Below are positions 27,580-37,588 of a DNA stretch of 64,000 nt, piece by piece. Origin of the DNA: Roseibium marinum. GTDB taxonomy: Bacteria > Pseudomonadota > Alphaproteobacteria > Rhizobiales > Stappiaceae. Numbering within the stretch: position 1 is the stretch's first letter; the number at the start of each line of letters is the position of its first letter. The stretch lies in contig NZ_PPCN01000011.1 of assembly GCF_002906165.1 (NCBI RefSeq), positions 186,001-250,000 of the forward strand, written 5' to 3'. A program made the position numbers and the translations under genes. Below the pieces are notes generated by a model. That model was not told the origin of the DNA and made no database searches. It was given only the letters and a program-made list of their open reading frames with translations.

Positions 27580-28146
27580 TCAGGTTTCCTTCCCGTCCTT
27601 GAGAGCCTGGAGGGCGGCGAATGGAGAGGGCTTTTTTTCCGCCACCTCATCATCGGCATCCGCAACTCCGCCTTCAAAGGCGACACCCGGCTTGCGCGGA
27701 AAGGGATCGAGCGAAAGGGCCAGCTCCTCGCAGATGACCGCACCGAGATCCAGAACGCCATCGACGATGACATCTGGCGGATCCAGCGATTCCAGATCGA
27801 CCTCGATTTCGCCGTCCTCGTTGAGATCCCTGATCTTCCCAGGTTTACCCGAATGCGCTTCGAAGGTCCGGTCCACGTCGAGTTTCAGGGAACTCTCGAA
27901 CGGTTCAAGCGACACGACGCAGACCTGGGCGATGGTGGCGGTGACCGGCCCCACCACCCGAAGACCTGCCTTGCGGTAGGGCTTAAGGGTGAATTCCGCC
28001 TTCAGGCCGCGGGCCGCTTCAAGGTCGAACGCCTCGGCGATCGCCTTCAGGCCGGCCTCATCCGGCGCTACCACGACGGTCTGATCCTTATTGACCACGC
28101 TGGCGGCCGTCACCTTGAAGGAATAGGGAAATTTGTCCTTTGCCAT
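27580..28146 (-). CDS. YceD/DUF177 family protein
   Basis: 188 residues. The DUF177 signature is in the middle: ATIAQVCVVSLEPFESSLKL, DVDRTFE, and the acidic region (DEDGEIEVDLESLDPPDVIV, then DLGAVICEELALSLDPFPRK). The first half (FKVTAASVVNKDQTVVVAPD) is also of that fold. DUF177 proteins are linked with 23S rRNA maturation in plants and bacteria. It lies upstream of plsX on the same strand, the usual neighbour, without rpmF between. Confidence 0.88.
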   Translation of the reverse strand: MAKDKFPYSFKVTAASVVNKDQTVVVAPDEAGLKAIAEAFDLEAARGLKAEFTLKPYRKAGLRVVGPVTATIAQVCVVSLEPFESSLKLDVDRTFEAHSGKPGKIRDLNEDGEIEVDLESLDPPDVIVDGVLDLGAVICEELALSLDPFPRKPGVAFEGGVADADDEVAEKKPSPFAALQALKDGKET

Positions 28147-28197
28147 GGGTCTTCTTTCTTTTGCCTTTGGCTTTTGGCCTTTGCATCGTGGCCGACT

Positions 28198-28746
28198 TCA
28201 AACCGGCAGATCCCTGAACGCCTCCGGATCCGCCCAGTTGATCTGTCCGCTCATCAGATCCTCCACCGTCTGAGCACCAAGACGGTTTGCCGACTCAAGG
28301 ATATAATGCGCCAGACGCGTCTGTGCGATAGGTTCGGGATTGTCCGGGTAAACATTGCGGCCGAGGGCCGCGGCAAGTTCCTCGACATTTCCGCTGTCGA
28401 TGGCAGGGTTGTAGACATCGGCGCGGCCGTAAAAAGCCTCTCCCATGACCTTGACCTTTTTCGGCACGCGGGTGTCGCTGACCCCCATCTCGCGCAGCGA
28501 AGCATCCATGTCCTGGAAAAACAGATCGAAGACATACTGGGTAAATTCAAAGACCGCCTTCCCTTCCCCGCGCATCCTCCGGAAATACAGCACTGCATGA
28601 GCAACAATCAGGTCGAACCGGCCGTCGATTGTGTCGGGCACATGAAAGCCGCTATAAAATACCGGTTGCCGTGCTTGAGCCACGATTTCACAATAGACCT
28701 TGTGCTCGGCATCGCGGTTGCGGCGGCGGAAAAGGCCGAAAATCAT
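28198..28746 (-). CDS. Ubiquinol-cytochrome c chaperone (CBP3-like)
   Basis: 182 residues from the ATG of MIFGLFRRRN (residues further upstream in the frame are not family-like). The UPF0174/CBP3 chaperone domain is visible: YCEIVAQARQPVFYSGFHVP, DTIDGRFDLIVAHAVLYFRR, and FDLFFQDMDASLREMGVSDT followed by the KKVKVMGEAFYGR stretch. In mitochondria and alphaproteobacteria this protein helps cytochrome b/bc1 assembly. It is 51 nt upstream of the YceD gene, so it is probably first in that operon, and it is divergent from bamE. Confidence 0.92.
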   Translation of the reverse strand: MIFGLFRRRNRDAEHKVYCEIVAQARQPVFYSGFHVPDTIDGRFDLIVAHAVLYFRRMRGEGKAVFEFTQYVFDLFFQDMDASLREMGVSDTRVPKKVKVMGEAFYGRADVYNPAIDSGNVEELAAALGRNVYPDNPEPIAQTRLAHYILESANRLGAQTVEDLMSGQINWADPEAFRDLPV

Positions 28747-28869
28747 GACGGTCTCCAAAGTCTTCATACGAGTCAGCTGTTGTCATGTGCCCTATCCCAC
28801 GATAGAGATTTTGCCAAGCAACGAAATTCAAAGGCAGCCAGACCGGTCTGGCCAAACGGGACTTGTTAA

Positions 28870-29307
28870 ATGAACTTCAAGGCGAGCGCCCTGATCCTTC
28901 CGCTTCTGGCCACACTGCCGCTCGGCGGCTGTTTCACCTCCACCTATACGCACGGCCACGTGGTCACCACCGACATGTTGAACCAGGTTCAGGTCGGCTC
29001 CAGCCGTGAACAGGTCGAACTGGTGCTCGGATCTCCGTCAACGACGTCGAGCCTCAATGGCGATGCCTATTATTACATTTCGCAAAAGACAGCGACGACG
29101 GCCTTCTTGGCGCCCGACATCGTCGAACAGCGCGTTGTCGCGGTTTATTTCGACAAGGAAGGCTATGTCCAGGATCTCGGCAACTACTCGCTGCAGGACG
29201 GCAAGATCGTCGATATCGTCACCCGCAAGACCCGCACGGGCGGCGCCGACTACGGCTTCCTGACGCAGATCCTCAGGGGTGCGACAAACCCGAGCCTCGG
29301 CCTTTAG
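28870..29307 (+). CDS. bamE: Outer membrane assembly lipoprotein BamE (SmpA/OmlA)
   Basis: 145 residues with a lipoprotein signal: MNFKASALILPLLATLPLGG followed by Cys21 (LGGC lipobox). The SmpA/OmlA domain follows: VTTDMLNQVQVGSSREQVEL, VLGSPSTTSSLNGDAYYYIS, and the C-terminal strand DLGNYSLQDGKIVD. It is the small lipoprotein subunit of the BAM complex that inserts beta-barrel proteins. It is a single gene, followed by a 109-bp hairpin repeat and then a Rho-independent terminator shared with hppA. Confidence 0.95.
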   Translation: MNFKASALILPLLATLPLGGCFTSTYTHGHVVTTDMLNQVQVGSSREQVELVLGSPSTTSSLNGDAYYYISQKTATTAFLAPDIVEQRVVAVYFDKEGYVQDLGNYSLQDGKIVDIVTRKTRTGGADYGFLTQILRGATNPSLGL

Positions 29308-29323
29308 AGAGCTGTCTCTTTAG

Positions 29324-29432
29324 AGTGTGTCGCGTTTAAGTGGATTCATGGTTTCAGGAGGACGCCCGAGGCAGCGTTTGCACTGCAAATGCGTTCGGGC
29401 GATTTCCTGAGTTCAATTTAACGCGACACGCT
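29324..29432. repeat. 109-bp palindromic repeat, copy 1
   Basis: An imperfect palindrome starting AGTGTGTCGCGTT and ending AACGCGACACGCT. Inner complementary arms include TCAGGA with TCCTGA, CGCCCGA with TCGGGCG and TTGCA with TGCAA, so the strand folds into one long hairpin. It lies 16 nt after the bamE stop. The second copy is at 57574-57682, identical in length with about eight substitutions. Confidence 0.8.
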
Positions 29433-29469
29433 TTAATCGGAACGGTTTCTTGAATTCAGTCATCAACGT

Positions 29470-29499
29470 AAAACCCCGGCCAAGAGGCCGGGGTTTTTT
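29470..29499 (+). terminator. Rho-independent terminator after bamE
   Basis: Perfect hairpin CCCCGGCC-AAGA-GGCCGGGG followed by TTTTTT on the + strand and preceded by AAAA, so it can also serve the convergent hppA transcript whose stop is at 29520. Confidence 0.9.
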
Positions 29500-29519
29500 C
29501 TTTCAGGCACCAATACGGA

Positions 29520-31658
29520 TCAGTGCGCCAGGACCGCCAGAAGCAGCAGGGCGACGATGTTGGTGATCTTGATCATCGGATTGACCGCGGGACCCGCGGT
29601 ATCCTTGTAGGGATCGCCGACGGTATCGCCGGTAACCGACGCCTTGTGCGCCTCGCTGCCCTTATGGTGGGTGACACCGTCCTTGTCGGTGAAACCGTCC
29701 TCGAAGGACTTCTTGGCATTGTCCCATGCACCGCCGCCCGCCGTCATGGAAATGGCGACGAAGAGACCGGTGACGATCACTCCGAGCAGCATCGCCCCCA
29801 GCGCGGCAAAGGCAGCGGCAGGTGTCGCCACCGCCTTGACCACGAAGAACACGACGATCGGCGAGAGCACCGGCAGCAGCGACGGAAGGATCATTTCCTT
29901 GATCGCGGCCTTGGTCAGCATGTCCACCGCACGGCCGTAGTCCGGCCGTTCGGTGCCCTTCATGATGCCGGGCTTCTCCTTGAACTGACGGCGGACTTCC
30001 TCAACCACCGCTCCGGCTGCCCGGCCGACGGCCGTCATGGAGATGCCTCCGAACAGATACGGCAGAAGACCACCGAACAGGAGCCCCGCCACCACATAGG
30101 GATTGGAGAGCGAGAACAGCGTGGAGACATCGATGCCATAGAAGATCGATCCCTCGACCGCCGTGCTGGAGAAGTGTTTCAGATCCTCCGTATAGGCTGC
30201 GAACAGCACCAGCGCACCCAGACCGGCGGACCCGATGGCATAGCCCTTGGTCACCGCCTTGGTGGTGTTGCCGACCGCGTCGAGCGCATCCGTTGTCGAT
30301 CTGACTTCCGCCGGCAGATCCGCCATTTCGGCAATGCCGCCGGCATTGTCGGTTACGGGGCCGAAGGCGTCGAGCGCCACGACCATCCCCGCCAGCGCCA
30401 GCATTGTGGTCACCGCAATGGCGATGCCGAACAGGCCGGCGAACGTATGGGTGACGAGAATGCCGGCGATGATGATGATCGCGGGAAGCGCCGTTGCCTC
30501 AAGAGACACGGCGAGACCCTGGATCACGTTGGTGCCGTGGCCGGTCACCGACGCCTGGGCGATCGATCTCACCGGCCGGTATTCCGTGCCGGTGTAATAT
30601 TCGGTCACCCAGATGATCAGACCGGTAATGATCAGACCGACGAGGCCGCAGATGAAGAGGTCGAAGCCGTTGAAGCTGAAACCTCCCGAGGTGGTGTATT
30701 CGGTACCGGCGCCAAGCCAGCCGAAGATGATGCCGCCAAGCGCAACCGCCGACAGCAGCGCCGTGGCGATGAAGCCCTTGTAGAGGGCGCCCATGATCGA
30801 GTTGTTCTTGCCGAGCTTGACGAAGAAGGTTCCGATGATGGACGTGACAACGCAGCTTGCCCCGATAAGAAGCGGCAGCAGCATCAGTTCGATGGCCTGT
30901 CCCCCGGAGAAATAGATGGAGGCCAGAACCATGGTGGCGACGACCGTCACCACATAGGTTTCGAACAGATCGGCCGCCATGCCCGCGCAGTCGCCGACGT
31001 TGTCGCCGACATTGTCCGCGATCGTTGCCGGGTTGCGGGGGTCGTCTTCGGGAATTCCGGCTTCCACCTTGCCGACAAGGTCACCGCCGACATCCGCACC
31101 CTTGGTGAAGATGCCGCCGCCGAGACGGGCAAAGATCGAGATCAGCGACGCGCCGAAGCCGAGCGCGACCAGTGCGTCGATCACCGTGCGGTCCGTCGGG
31201 CCGTATCCCATAACCCTGGTCAGGATGGTGTAGTAGACGGCCACGCCCAGAAGGGCCAGACCGGCGACGAGAAGACCGGTAACGGCGCCGGACTTGAAGG
31301 CGATCTCCAGACCTGCCCCGAGGCTCTGGCTGGCGGCCTGAGCGGTCCGCACATTGGCGCGGACGGAAACCATCATGCCGATGTAACCGGCGCTTCCGGA
31401 AAGAATCGCGCCGATGGCAAACCCGATTGCCGCCGGGCCGGAAAGCAGGAGCCAGGCAATCACGAAGACAACCGCGCCGACGACGGCGATGGTTGTGTAC
31501 TGACGGTTGAGATAAGCCCTGGCCCCTTCCTGGATCGCCTCGGCGATCTCCCGCATGCGGGCGTTGCCCGCGTCCGCCGCCATGACGGATTGAATTGCCC
31601 AGGCCCCATAGGCGATGGACAAGAGACCACAAATTATGATGACGACAAGCTCGATCAT
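29520..31658 (-). CDS. hppA: Membrane-bound proton-translocating pyrophosphatase
   Basis: 712 residues from ATG 31658 (GGGAGGAAGC site), with about 16 hydrophobic segments. The pyrophosphate site carries the acidic motif [20 protein letters not shown] and [20 protein letters not shown]; the C-terminal cytoplasmic loop has [14 protein letters not shown]. The segment [16 protein letters not shown] has Lys and Thr at the positions that define the K+-independent subfamily (Ala and Gly in K+-dependent enzymes). It couples PPi hydrolysis to H+ transport across the inner membrane. Confidence 0.97.
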   Translation of the reverse strand: MIELVVIIICGLLSIAYGAWAIQSVMAADAGNARMREIAEAIQEGARAYLNRQYTTIAVVGAVVFVIAWLLLSGPAAIGFAIGAILSGSAGYIGMMVSVRANVRTAQAASQSLGAGLEIAFKSGAVTGLLVAGLALLGVAVYYTILTRVMGYGPTDRTVIDALVALGFGASLISIFARLGGGIFTKGADVGGDLVGKVEAGIPEDDPRNPATIADNVGDNVGDCAGMAADLFETYVVTVVATMVLASIYFSGGQAIELMLLPLLIGASCVVTSIIGTFFVKLGKNNSIMGALYKGFIATALLSAVALGGIIFGWLGAGTEYTTSGGFSFNGFDLFICGLVGLIITGLIIWVTEYYTGTEYRPVRSIAQASVTGHGTNVIQGLAVSLEATALPAIIIIAGILVTHTFAGLFGIAIAVTTMLALAGMVVALDAFGPVTDNAGGIAEMADLPAEVRSTTDALDAVGNTTKAVTKGYAIGSAGLGALVLFAAYTEDLKHFSSTAVEGSIFYGIDVSTLFSLSNPYVVAGLLFGGLLPYLFGGISMTAVGRAAGAVVEEVRRQFKEKPGIMKGTERPDYGRAVDMLTKAAIKEMILPSLLPVLSPIVVFFVVKAVATPAAAFAALGAMLLGVIVTGLFVAISMTAGGGAWDNAKKSFEDGFTDKDGVTHHKGSEAHKASVTGDTVGDPYKDTAGPAVNPMIKITNIVALLLLAVLAH

Positions 31659-31876
31659 GCTTCCTCCCAAAACTGCGGCGGACGGATTTTGTTGTTCTTT
31701 ATGCCGCCTGACTGTGCCTCACGCCGATTCCTCTGCGTGAGGGACTGACACGATAGCAACAAAGCAGAGCTCCTCGTCAAGCTCTCAGATCGACTAATTA
31801 GCCAGTTCCGCCGCGGTATTATTTGGTGCAGTGCAGTATTTATGCTGCACTGACGAAATGGAATTTCGCAAACACT

Positions 31877-33100
31877 TTAAGCGGTTGTAACTGCTTTTCT
31901 TTCAGCCAGAACGAGCCAGGCGATAAGCCCCAGGCACAGGACCACAATCGGGAAAACAAGGATGTTCACCGTGCTCCATCCATAGATATTGAGAAGCGCT
32001 CCGGAGGAAAAAGACGCCGCCGCCACGAATCCGAACACCATAAAATCGTTGACCGCCTGGACCAGATTGCGTTCTTCCGGCCGGTATGTATCGGTCAGCA
32101 TCGCCGTCGCACCGATGAAGCCGAAGTTCCAGCCCAGGCCGAGCAGAACCAGAGCCGTCCAGAAATGAGCGAGCTCGATCCCGGTCAGCGCGACTACCGC
32201 ACAGCCCGCCAGCAGCGCCAGACCGATGGAGACAATCCGTTCCTTGCCGAAGCGGGCAATCAGATTTCCGGTGAAGAAACTCGGTCCGAACATGGCAAGC
32301 ACGTGCCACTGAATTCCGAGCGCGGCATCGGTTTCCGTCAGACCGCAGGCGATCATCGCCAGCGGAGTCGCGGTCATCACCAGGCTCATCAGGGCATAGG
32401 AACAGATCCCGCATGCGACCGCCACGAGGAAGCGCGGCTGCGCCATGATCACGCGCAGCGGGCGCCCGCCGGCCTGTGCGTGACTTCGCCGGGGCGGTAT
32501 CGGAATCTTGATGAAAGCAAGCAGACACAGGGCAATCAGCGCCAGTGCGGCCTGCGCCAGATACGTGCCGGCAAAAAGGATCGGCTCAAACAGATCCTTG
32601 GTCGCGATCACGGTCTGCGGACCGACCACACCGGCCAGAACGCCGCCGGCGAGAACCCAGGAGATCGCCTTGGGCTTGAAGGCATCGCTCGCCGTGTCGG
32701 CGGCGGCGAACCGGTATTGCTGCACGAAAGCGCCGGCCAGCCCACCCAGGCAGCAGGCAAGCGCGAACAGCAGGAACCGGTCCTCAAAAACCGCGTAGGA
32801 TGCCAGAAGGCCGGAAAATGCTCCCAGCAGCGACGCCCCCATGAAGCCTGTCCTGCGGCCATAGCGGCGCATGATCATACCCGCCGGTATCGTGCCGAAA
32901 GCCGTCCCCAGAACCATCGCCGAAACCGGCAGGGTGGCAAGGGATTTGTCCGTTTCCAGCATCATGTAGCCGACAAGAGGTCCGGTCGCGATGACGATGG
33001 ACGCAGAGGCGCCGCCAATGGCCTGGGCCAGGGCGAGAAGCAGCGCATTGCGTTTTGCCAGACGGTCATCGACGAATGCGTCCGGGGCTGCGGCGGTCAT
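31877..33100 (-). CDS. MFS transporter
   Basis: 407 residues from the ATG at 33100 (MTAAAPDAFVDDRLAKRNAL); a GTG at 33160 would add 20 polar residues. Twelve hydrophobic segments are visible. The loop between helices 2 and 3 has the MFS motif A variant GTIPAGMIMRRYGRRTGFMG. The central loop and C-terminal six helices are short. It lies 88 nt downstream of thiL on the same strand and may be the last gene of that operon. Substrate unknown; drug or metabolite efflux is the usual annotation. Confidence 0.88.
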   Translation of the reverse strand: MTAAAPDAFVDDRLAKRNALLLALAQAIGGASASIVIATGPLVGYMMLETDKSLATLPVSAMVLGTAFGTIPAGMIMRRYGRRTGFMGASLLGAFSGLLASYAVFEDRFLLFALACCLGGLAGAFVQQYRFAAADTASDAFKPKAISWVLAGGVLAGVVGPQTVIATKDLFEPILFAGTYLAQAALALIALCLLAFIKIPIPPRRSHAQAGGRPLRVIMAQPRFLVAVACGICSYALMSLVMTATPLAMIACGLTETDAALGIQWHVLAMFGPSFFTGNLIARFGKERIVSIGLALLAGCAVVALTGIELAHFWTALVLLGLGWNFGFIGATAMLTDTYRPEERNLVQAVNDFMVFGFVAAASFSSGALLNIYGWSTVNILVFPIVVLCLGLIAWLVLAERKAVTTA

Positions 33101-33187
33101 GGCTGGTCTTTCGAAAGGCTTGAATCGTTGTGGGCGAGGCCTGATTTCTATCATGCTCACCTATGGCGGGATAGTCACCGCGGCCGA

Positions 33188-34186
33188 TCAAAAATGGCGG
33201 AAGCCACCCTCGAAATCGAGCAGGACCGATTTGCCCGCTTCCGTCAGATGAACGTCGCCCTGGCCTTGTTCGACCCGGCCGATTTCAGCCACGGGGCACC
33301 CGGCGGCTTGCGCCGACTGCTGAAAGGCTGCCGCCTCGCCCGCGGGTACGCTTGCCAGGATTTCATAGTCGTCACCGCCATTGAGGCAGCGCGCGAAATG
33401 TTGCGGCACCTTCACCTTGAGATGTTGAAGCGCCCCGGAGAGCGGTATCCGGTCCAGATCGATGGTAATATCGACGGCGGAGGCTTTCGCCATATGGCCG
33501 CAATCGGCGATCAGTCCGTCGGACACGTCGAGGGCGGCGCTGGCAAACTTGGTAATGAGCCCCGCCAGGCGGGTTCTGGGCCGCGGCAGCAGATAGCGGT
33601 CCAAAATGTGCTGCTCCTCGCTTTCGGTCAGGTCATGATCGCGGCTGAATTGCGGATGAAGGCGTGTCTCGAGGCCGGCGGCGGCATCGCCAATGGTTCC
33701 GCTCACGAAGAGCGCATCGCCCGGACTGGCTCCCGACCGGCGGACAGTCTTGCCCGTTTCCACTTCGCCGATCGCGGTGATGGAGACCAGCAGGCCATTT
33801 CCGGAGCGGATGGTGTCCCCCCCCAGCAATTGAACGTCATAGGCGGCCTGATCCGCGGCCAGCCCCTTGCAGAAGCGTTCCAGCCAGGCCTCCGTCCAGT
33901 CGGCGGGCAGAGCGAGCCCCATCAGGTAGCCGCGCGGGCGGGCGCCCTTGGCGGCCAGATCCGACAGATTGACCCTGAGCGCCTTGGCGGCGATCGCCTC
34001 CGGCGCGTCTTCGGAGAAAAAATGAACCTCGGCGGCCAGCATGTCCTTGGTCAGAACAAGGTCGTGTCCGTCCGTCGGCGTCAGCACCGCGGCGTCGTCC
34101 GTCAGTCCGAGGCTTCCGGGATCGTTCGCCAGCGGTGCGAAATACCGCTTTATGAGCGTAAATTCGTCCGGCCGGTCACCATCCAT
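33188..34186 (-). CDS. thiL: Thiamine-monophosphate kinase
   Basis: 332 residues. The N-terminal part has the GLTDDAAVLTPTDGHDLVLT loop and the ATP-binding DMLAAEVHF segment; AAKALRVNLSDLAAKGARPR is the conserved PurM-type motif; QLLGGDTIRSG and ALDVSDGLIADCGHMA match the substrate loops. It phosphorylates thiamine monophosphate to thiamine diphosphate. It follows nusB by 2 nt. Confidence 0.96.
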   Translation of the reverse strand: MDGDRPDEFTLIKRYFAPLANDPGSLGLTDDAAVLTPTDGHDLVLTKDMLAAEVHFFSEDAPEAIAAKALRVNLSDLAAKGARPRGYLMGLALPADWTEAWLERFCKGLAADQAAYDVQLLGGDTIRSGNGLLVSITAIGEVETGKTVRRSGASPGDALFVSGTIGDAAAGLETRLHPQFSRDHDLTESEEQHILDRYLLPRPRTRLAGLITKFASAALDVSDGLIADCGHMAKASAVDITIDLDRIPLSGALQHLKVKVPQHFARCLNGGDDYEILASVPAGEAAAFQQSAQAAGCPVAEIGRVEQGQGDVHLTEAGKSVLLDFEGGFRHF

Positions 34187-34188
34187 GA

Positions 34189-34722
34189 TCAGGAGGCACC
34201 ATCAACCTTGCTGACCGGGTTTTCGGCATCGAATTCTCCGTCGCGCAGATCGTGGGCCAGACGGTCGAGCACACCGTTGACGAGACCGGGCTCGTCATCC
34301 TCGAAAAAGGCCTTCGCGACGTCGATATATTCGGAAATGATGACCTTGGCCGGGACATCCTTGCGGCGCAGCAGTTCATAGGCACCGGAGCGCAGGATGG
34401 CGCGCAGCAGGCTGTCGATCCGCTTCAACGGCCAGTCTTCCGTCAGCGCGGTATGGATAAAGGGGTCTAGAAACTTCTGGTCCTCGACCACGCCGGAAAC
34501 GATCTTCTTGAACCATTGCTCGTCGGCATCGCGGTACTGGGCACCGTCGATTTCCTTGCCGAGACGAAAGGCGGTGAATTCGCTGATTACATTGGCCAGC
34601 GACGAGCCACCCACGTCCATCTGATAAAGGGCCTGGACCGCCGCAAGGCGGGCCACGCCGCGTTTGTTCGCCGGGCGCACAGTTTTTGCTGCCGGTTTTT
34701 CCGGGTCGGCCTTTCCGGTCAT
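34189..34722 (-). CDS. nusB: Transcription antitermination protein NusB
   Basis: 177 residues. A basic N-terminal tail ([17 protein letters not shown]) precedes the all-helical NusB fold: [20 protein letters not shown], then the paired helices [40 protein letters not shown] and [18 protein letters not shown]. It joins NusE in rRNA antitermination complexes. It lies 5 nt after ribH, an order common in alphaproteobacteria. Confidence 0.96.
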   Translation of the reverse strand: MTGKADPEKPAAKTVRPANKRGVARLAAVQALYQMDVGGSSLANVISEFTAFRLGKEIDGAQYRDADEQWFKKIVSGVVEDQKFLDPFIHTALTEDWPLKRIDSLLRAILRSGAYELLRRKDVPAKVIISEYIDVAKAFFEDDEPGLVNGVLDRLAHDLRDGEFDAENPVSKVDGAS

Positions 34723-34727
34723 TTTTC

Positions 34728-35177
34728 TTATACTCCAAGCCGTTCGCGCAGGGCGATCATCTGAAGGGCCGCCTCAGCCGCCGCCCCACCCTTGTTCTTG
34801 TCGTCCACCTTCGCACGGGCCCATGCCTGCTCGCCGTTTTCCACGGTCAGGATGGCGTTGCCGACGGCGAGATCGGCATCGATGATCAGGTCCATGACCG
34901 CACGGTTCGATTCATTGGCGACAATGTCGTAATGCGAGGTTTCGCCACGGATCACAACACCCAGAAGAACGAAACCGTCATAGAGTTCACCCTCATTTTC
35001 CATGGCCGTCATGGCCATGGACAAGGCGGCGGGAATCTCCAGGACACCCGGAACGGCGATGCGGTCATAAGTGGCGCCCGCGGCTTCAATCGCCTTCACC
35101 GCACCTTCAGCCAGCGCGTCGGCGAGATCCTCGTAGAAGCGGGCTTCGATGATCAGCAGTTTCGGTGCAGCGCTCAT
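34728..35177 (-). CDS. ribH: 6,7-dimethyl-8-ribityllumazine synthase
   Basis: 149 residues. Family residues are visible: [33 protein letters not shown], the active-site loop [18 protein letters not shown] and [17 protein letters not shown]. It condenses 5-amino-6-ribitylamino-uracil with dihydroxybutanone phosphate. The ATG at 35177 is chosen; one four codons upstream (35189) also exists. A 148-nt gap separates it from ribE. I searched that gap for an FMN riboswitch and saw none. Confidence 0.96.
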   Translation of the reverse strand: MSAAPKLLIIEARFYEDLADALAEGAVKAIEAAGATYDRIAVPGVLEIPAALSMAMTAMENEGELYDGFVLLGVVIRGETSHYDIVANESNRAVMDLIIDADLAVGNAILTVENGEQAWARAKVDDKNKGGAAAEAALQMIALRERLGV

Positions 35178-35325
35178 GGGTTTTACCATCCAGTATCAGG
35201 CCGCGACAGGAACCACGTCTGCCCCGGTTTGTCCAGTCATTCATCAAGGATCGCCCGGCGGCGCGCGCACCGCCCTGCAATCGTGTTTAACGATACCTGC
35301 CCCCACCCTGGATGACGTTGCGTCC

Positions 35326-35937
35326 CTAAGCGTTCCTGGTGAATTCGGCGAGACGCGCCGCATAGCGGGCCATCATGTCCACTTCCAGATTGATCCTGTC
35401 CCCCACCTGCCGCTCGGACCAGGTGGTCACCTCCAGCGTATGGGGAATGAGGAACACGGAAAACAGCAGTCCATCGACCTCATTGACCGTCAACGAGGTG
35501 CCGTCGAGCGCGACCGAACCCTTTCTGGCGATGAAGGGCGCGGCTTCCGCGGGCGCTTCGAACTGGAAATAAACGGAGTCCGGATGGTCTTCCCGCCTGG
35601 TGACGGTCGCGACACCGTCCACATGCCCCAGAACCAGATGCCCGCCGAGTTCCGCCCCCATCGTGAGAGACCGTTCCAGATTGACCTTCTGGCCGGCCCT
35701 CCAGTGCGAGACGGTTGTCAGCGCGAGAGTTTCAGCAGCGGAAACCACCTCGAACCAGTTGCCCTCCGGCTCGTTGTCCTTTGCGGTGACCGTGTGGCAG
35801 ACACCCGCACAGGAGATCGAGGCGCCGATATCGAAGCTTTGCGTGTCATAGGCGGTTTGTATCCGGGTGCGTTTACCCGCCGGAACGTCTTCGATAGAAA
35901 GAATTTGGCCGAGGTCGGTCACAATGCCGGTAAACAT
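35326..35937 (-). CDS. ribE: Riboflavin synthase alpha subunit
   Basis: 203 residues starting MFTGIVTDLGQIL, the family signature. It contains two lumazine-binding beta-barrel halves: first SISCAGVCHTVTAKDNEPEG, second VALDGTSLTVNEVDGLLFSV. The C terminus is truncated only slightly relative to other family members. It dismutates two 6,7-dimethyl-8-ribityllumazine to riboflavin. The ATG is 1 nt after the ribD stop (35939), so they are coupled. Confidence 0.96.
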   Translation of the reverse strand: MFTGIVTDLGQILSIEDVPAGKRTRIQTAYDTQSFDIGASISCAGVCHTVTAKDNEPEGNWFEVVSAAETLALTTVSHWRAGQKVNLERSLTMGAELGGHLVLGHVDGVATVTRREDHPDSVYFQFEAPAEAAPFIARKGSVALDGTSLTVNEVDGLLFSVFLIPHTLEVTTWSERQVGDRINLEVDMMARYAARLAEFTRNA

Positions 35938-35938
35938 G

Positions 35939-37063
35939 TCAGGCTCCACACCGTCTTAAATAGATAAAGCTGTCCGGCCCGAATTTGCCGGTGTCGACCC
36001 GCTTGAATCTGGGGTCCCGCAGGACATCCGCAAGATCAAGGCCGTGCAGGGCCGGTATGCCGTCCTCGCCGATCAGGATATCGCCGGTGACGACGCAAAG
36101 ATCGTCGACGAGATCGGCCGTCAGGAAGGAAGCCGCTATCCGCGCTCCGCCCTCCACCATCAGCCGCGTGATGCCGCGGGTTGCCAGAGCGCTGAGGATC
36201 ACGGACGGCTCTATGCCGGTTTCGGACGCAGGGACGCGAATGACGTTCACTCCGGCCTCCGCCAGGGCATCGATGCCGTCCGGGTCCGCGGCATTGCCGC
36301 AGATGAGCCAGACCGGCACATCCGCGCAGGTGCGCACCAGTTTCGAGCCGAGAGGCAGGCGCGCGAAGCGGTCGACAACCACACGGACGGGCGAGCGCTC
36401 CGCGAGTCCGGGCAGACGGCAGGTCAGTTGCGGATCGTCCGCGAGCGCCGTGCCCGATCCGATCAGAATGGCATCGTACGCGGCCCGGAACCCGTGGACC
36501 TTGCGCATCGACAGCTCCCCGGAAATCCTGATCTGGCCTTCCCCGGCTTTGCCGATATATCCGTCCCGGGAGGCGGCGAGCTTCAGGAACACATGCGGCC
36601 GCTGGCGGAGCTGACGCATCGTGAAACCGTGATACAGCACCTTCATCGCCGCTTCACGCACACCGACGGTGACATCGATGCCGGCATCTTCCAGCATTTT
36701 CACCCCACGGCCGGCGACACGCGGGTTCGGGTCCAGCATCCCGACGATCACACGCTTGACGCCGGCATTGATCAGCGCCAGCGCACACGGCGGCGTGCGG
36801 CCATAGTGGGAGCACGGCTCGAGTGTCACGTAGCAGGCCGCGCCCCTTGCCTTGTCTCCCGCCTGGTTGAGCGCGTTCACTTCCGCATGGGCCATGCCCG
36901 GCCGCGACGTGACGCCTCGTCCGACCAGAACCGGACCGTCCTTATCCTCGCGGACGATCAGGGCGGCCACGGAAGGATTGGGCCAGACATGGCCGAGACC
37001 GCGGCGGGCCAGACGTTCGGCCGCCGCCATGAGGCGCTCATCGAGATTGGAAATATCTGACAT
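35939..37063 (-). CDS. ribD: Bifunctional deaminase/reductase RibD
   Basis: 374 residues from ATG 37063 (the codon before it, TTG, also opens the frame). Deaminase domain: zinc motif MAHAEVNAL and VTLEPCSHYGRTPPCALALI. Reductase domain: HVFLKLAASRDGYIGKAGEG, YDAILIGSGTALADDPQLTC, and LMVEGGARIAASFLTADLVD. It performs two steps of riboflavin synthesis. It lies 20 nt after nrdR. Confidence 0.96.
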   Translation of the reverse strand: MSDISNLDERLMAAAERLARRGLGHVWPNPSVAALIVREDKDGPVLVGRGVTSRPGMAHAEVNALNQAGDKARGAACYVTLEPCSHYGRTPPCALALINAGVKRVIVGMLDPNPRVAGRGVKMLEDAGIDVTVGVREAAMKVLYHGFTMRQLRQRPHVFLKLAASRDGYIGKAGEGQIRISGELSMRKVHGFRAAYDAILIGSGTALADDPQLTCRLPGLAERSPVRVVVDRFARLPLGSKLVRTCADVPVWLICGNAADPDGIDALAEAGVNVIRVPASETGIEPSVILSALATRGITRLMVEGGARIAASFLTADLVDDLCVVTGDILIGEDGIPALHGLDLADVLRDPRFKRVDTGKFGPDSFIYLRRCGA

Positions 37064-37083
37064 CAAAAGCCGATTGCAACGGG

Positions 37084-37560
37084 TCAGTTGTTCTTCACGG
37101 GATGCTTCTCCGGATCGCTGAGTTCGTCCAGCAGAGCTTCGAAATCCTTGGCTTCACGGAAATTCCTGTAAACGGAGGCGAACCGAACATAGGCGACGTC
37201 GTCTATGCCTTTCAAACCTTCCATCACGTGATTGCCGATGGTTTCCGCGGTGATTTCGCTTTCACCCGAACTTTCCAGCTGGCGGACGATGCCGCTGACC
37301 ATGCGTTCGATCTTTTCCGGATCCACGGGACGCTTGCGCACCGCGATCTGCACGGAGCGCATCAGCTTTTCCCGATCGAACGGAACCCTGCGTCCGGAGC
37401 GTTTGAGCACCATCAGCTCACGCAGCTGAACCCGTTCGAATGTCGTGAAACGGCCGCCGCAGGTGTTGCAGATCCTGCGCCGGCGGATGGCGGTGTTGTC
37501 CTCGGTCGGGCGGGAATCCTTGACCTGGGTTTCCTCGCCGCCGCAAAACGGACATCTCAT
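37084..37560 (-). CDS. nrdR: Transcriptional repressor NrdR
   Basis: 158 residues. N-terminal zinc ribbon [17 protein letters not shown] with [20 protein letters not shown] (four Cys), then an ATP-cone ([20 protein letters not shown], ending with KRPV). It represses ribonucleotide reductase genes in response to dATP/ATP; no nrd gene is in this window. It sits between glyA and ribD, a conserved alphaproteobacterial arrangement. Confidence 0.97.
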   Translation of the reverse strand: MRCPFCGGEETQVKDSRPTEDNTAIRRRRICNTCGGRFTTFERVQLRELMVLKRSGRRVPFDREKLMRSVQIAVRKRPVDPEKIERMVSGIVRQLESSGESEITAETIGNHVMEGLKGIDDVAYVRFASVYRNFREAKDFEALLDELSDPEKHPVKNN

Positions 37561-37588
37561 CTTTCAAAGCTCCTGACCGAACCCGTTG

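Noticed and set aside
29523-31748. Long open frame antisense to hppA
   Set aside because: Its translation is Arg/Gly/Asp/His-rich with no family match, and hppA on the other strand is certain. It is a byproduct of G+C-rich codon use.
31823-34381. Long open frame antisense to the MFS, thiL and nusB genes
   Set aside because: It crosses three real genes and has no recognisable domain.
35178-35325. FMN riboswitch before ribH
   Set aside because: The gap lacks the conserved FMN-aptamer segments; only an ordinary spacer is seen.
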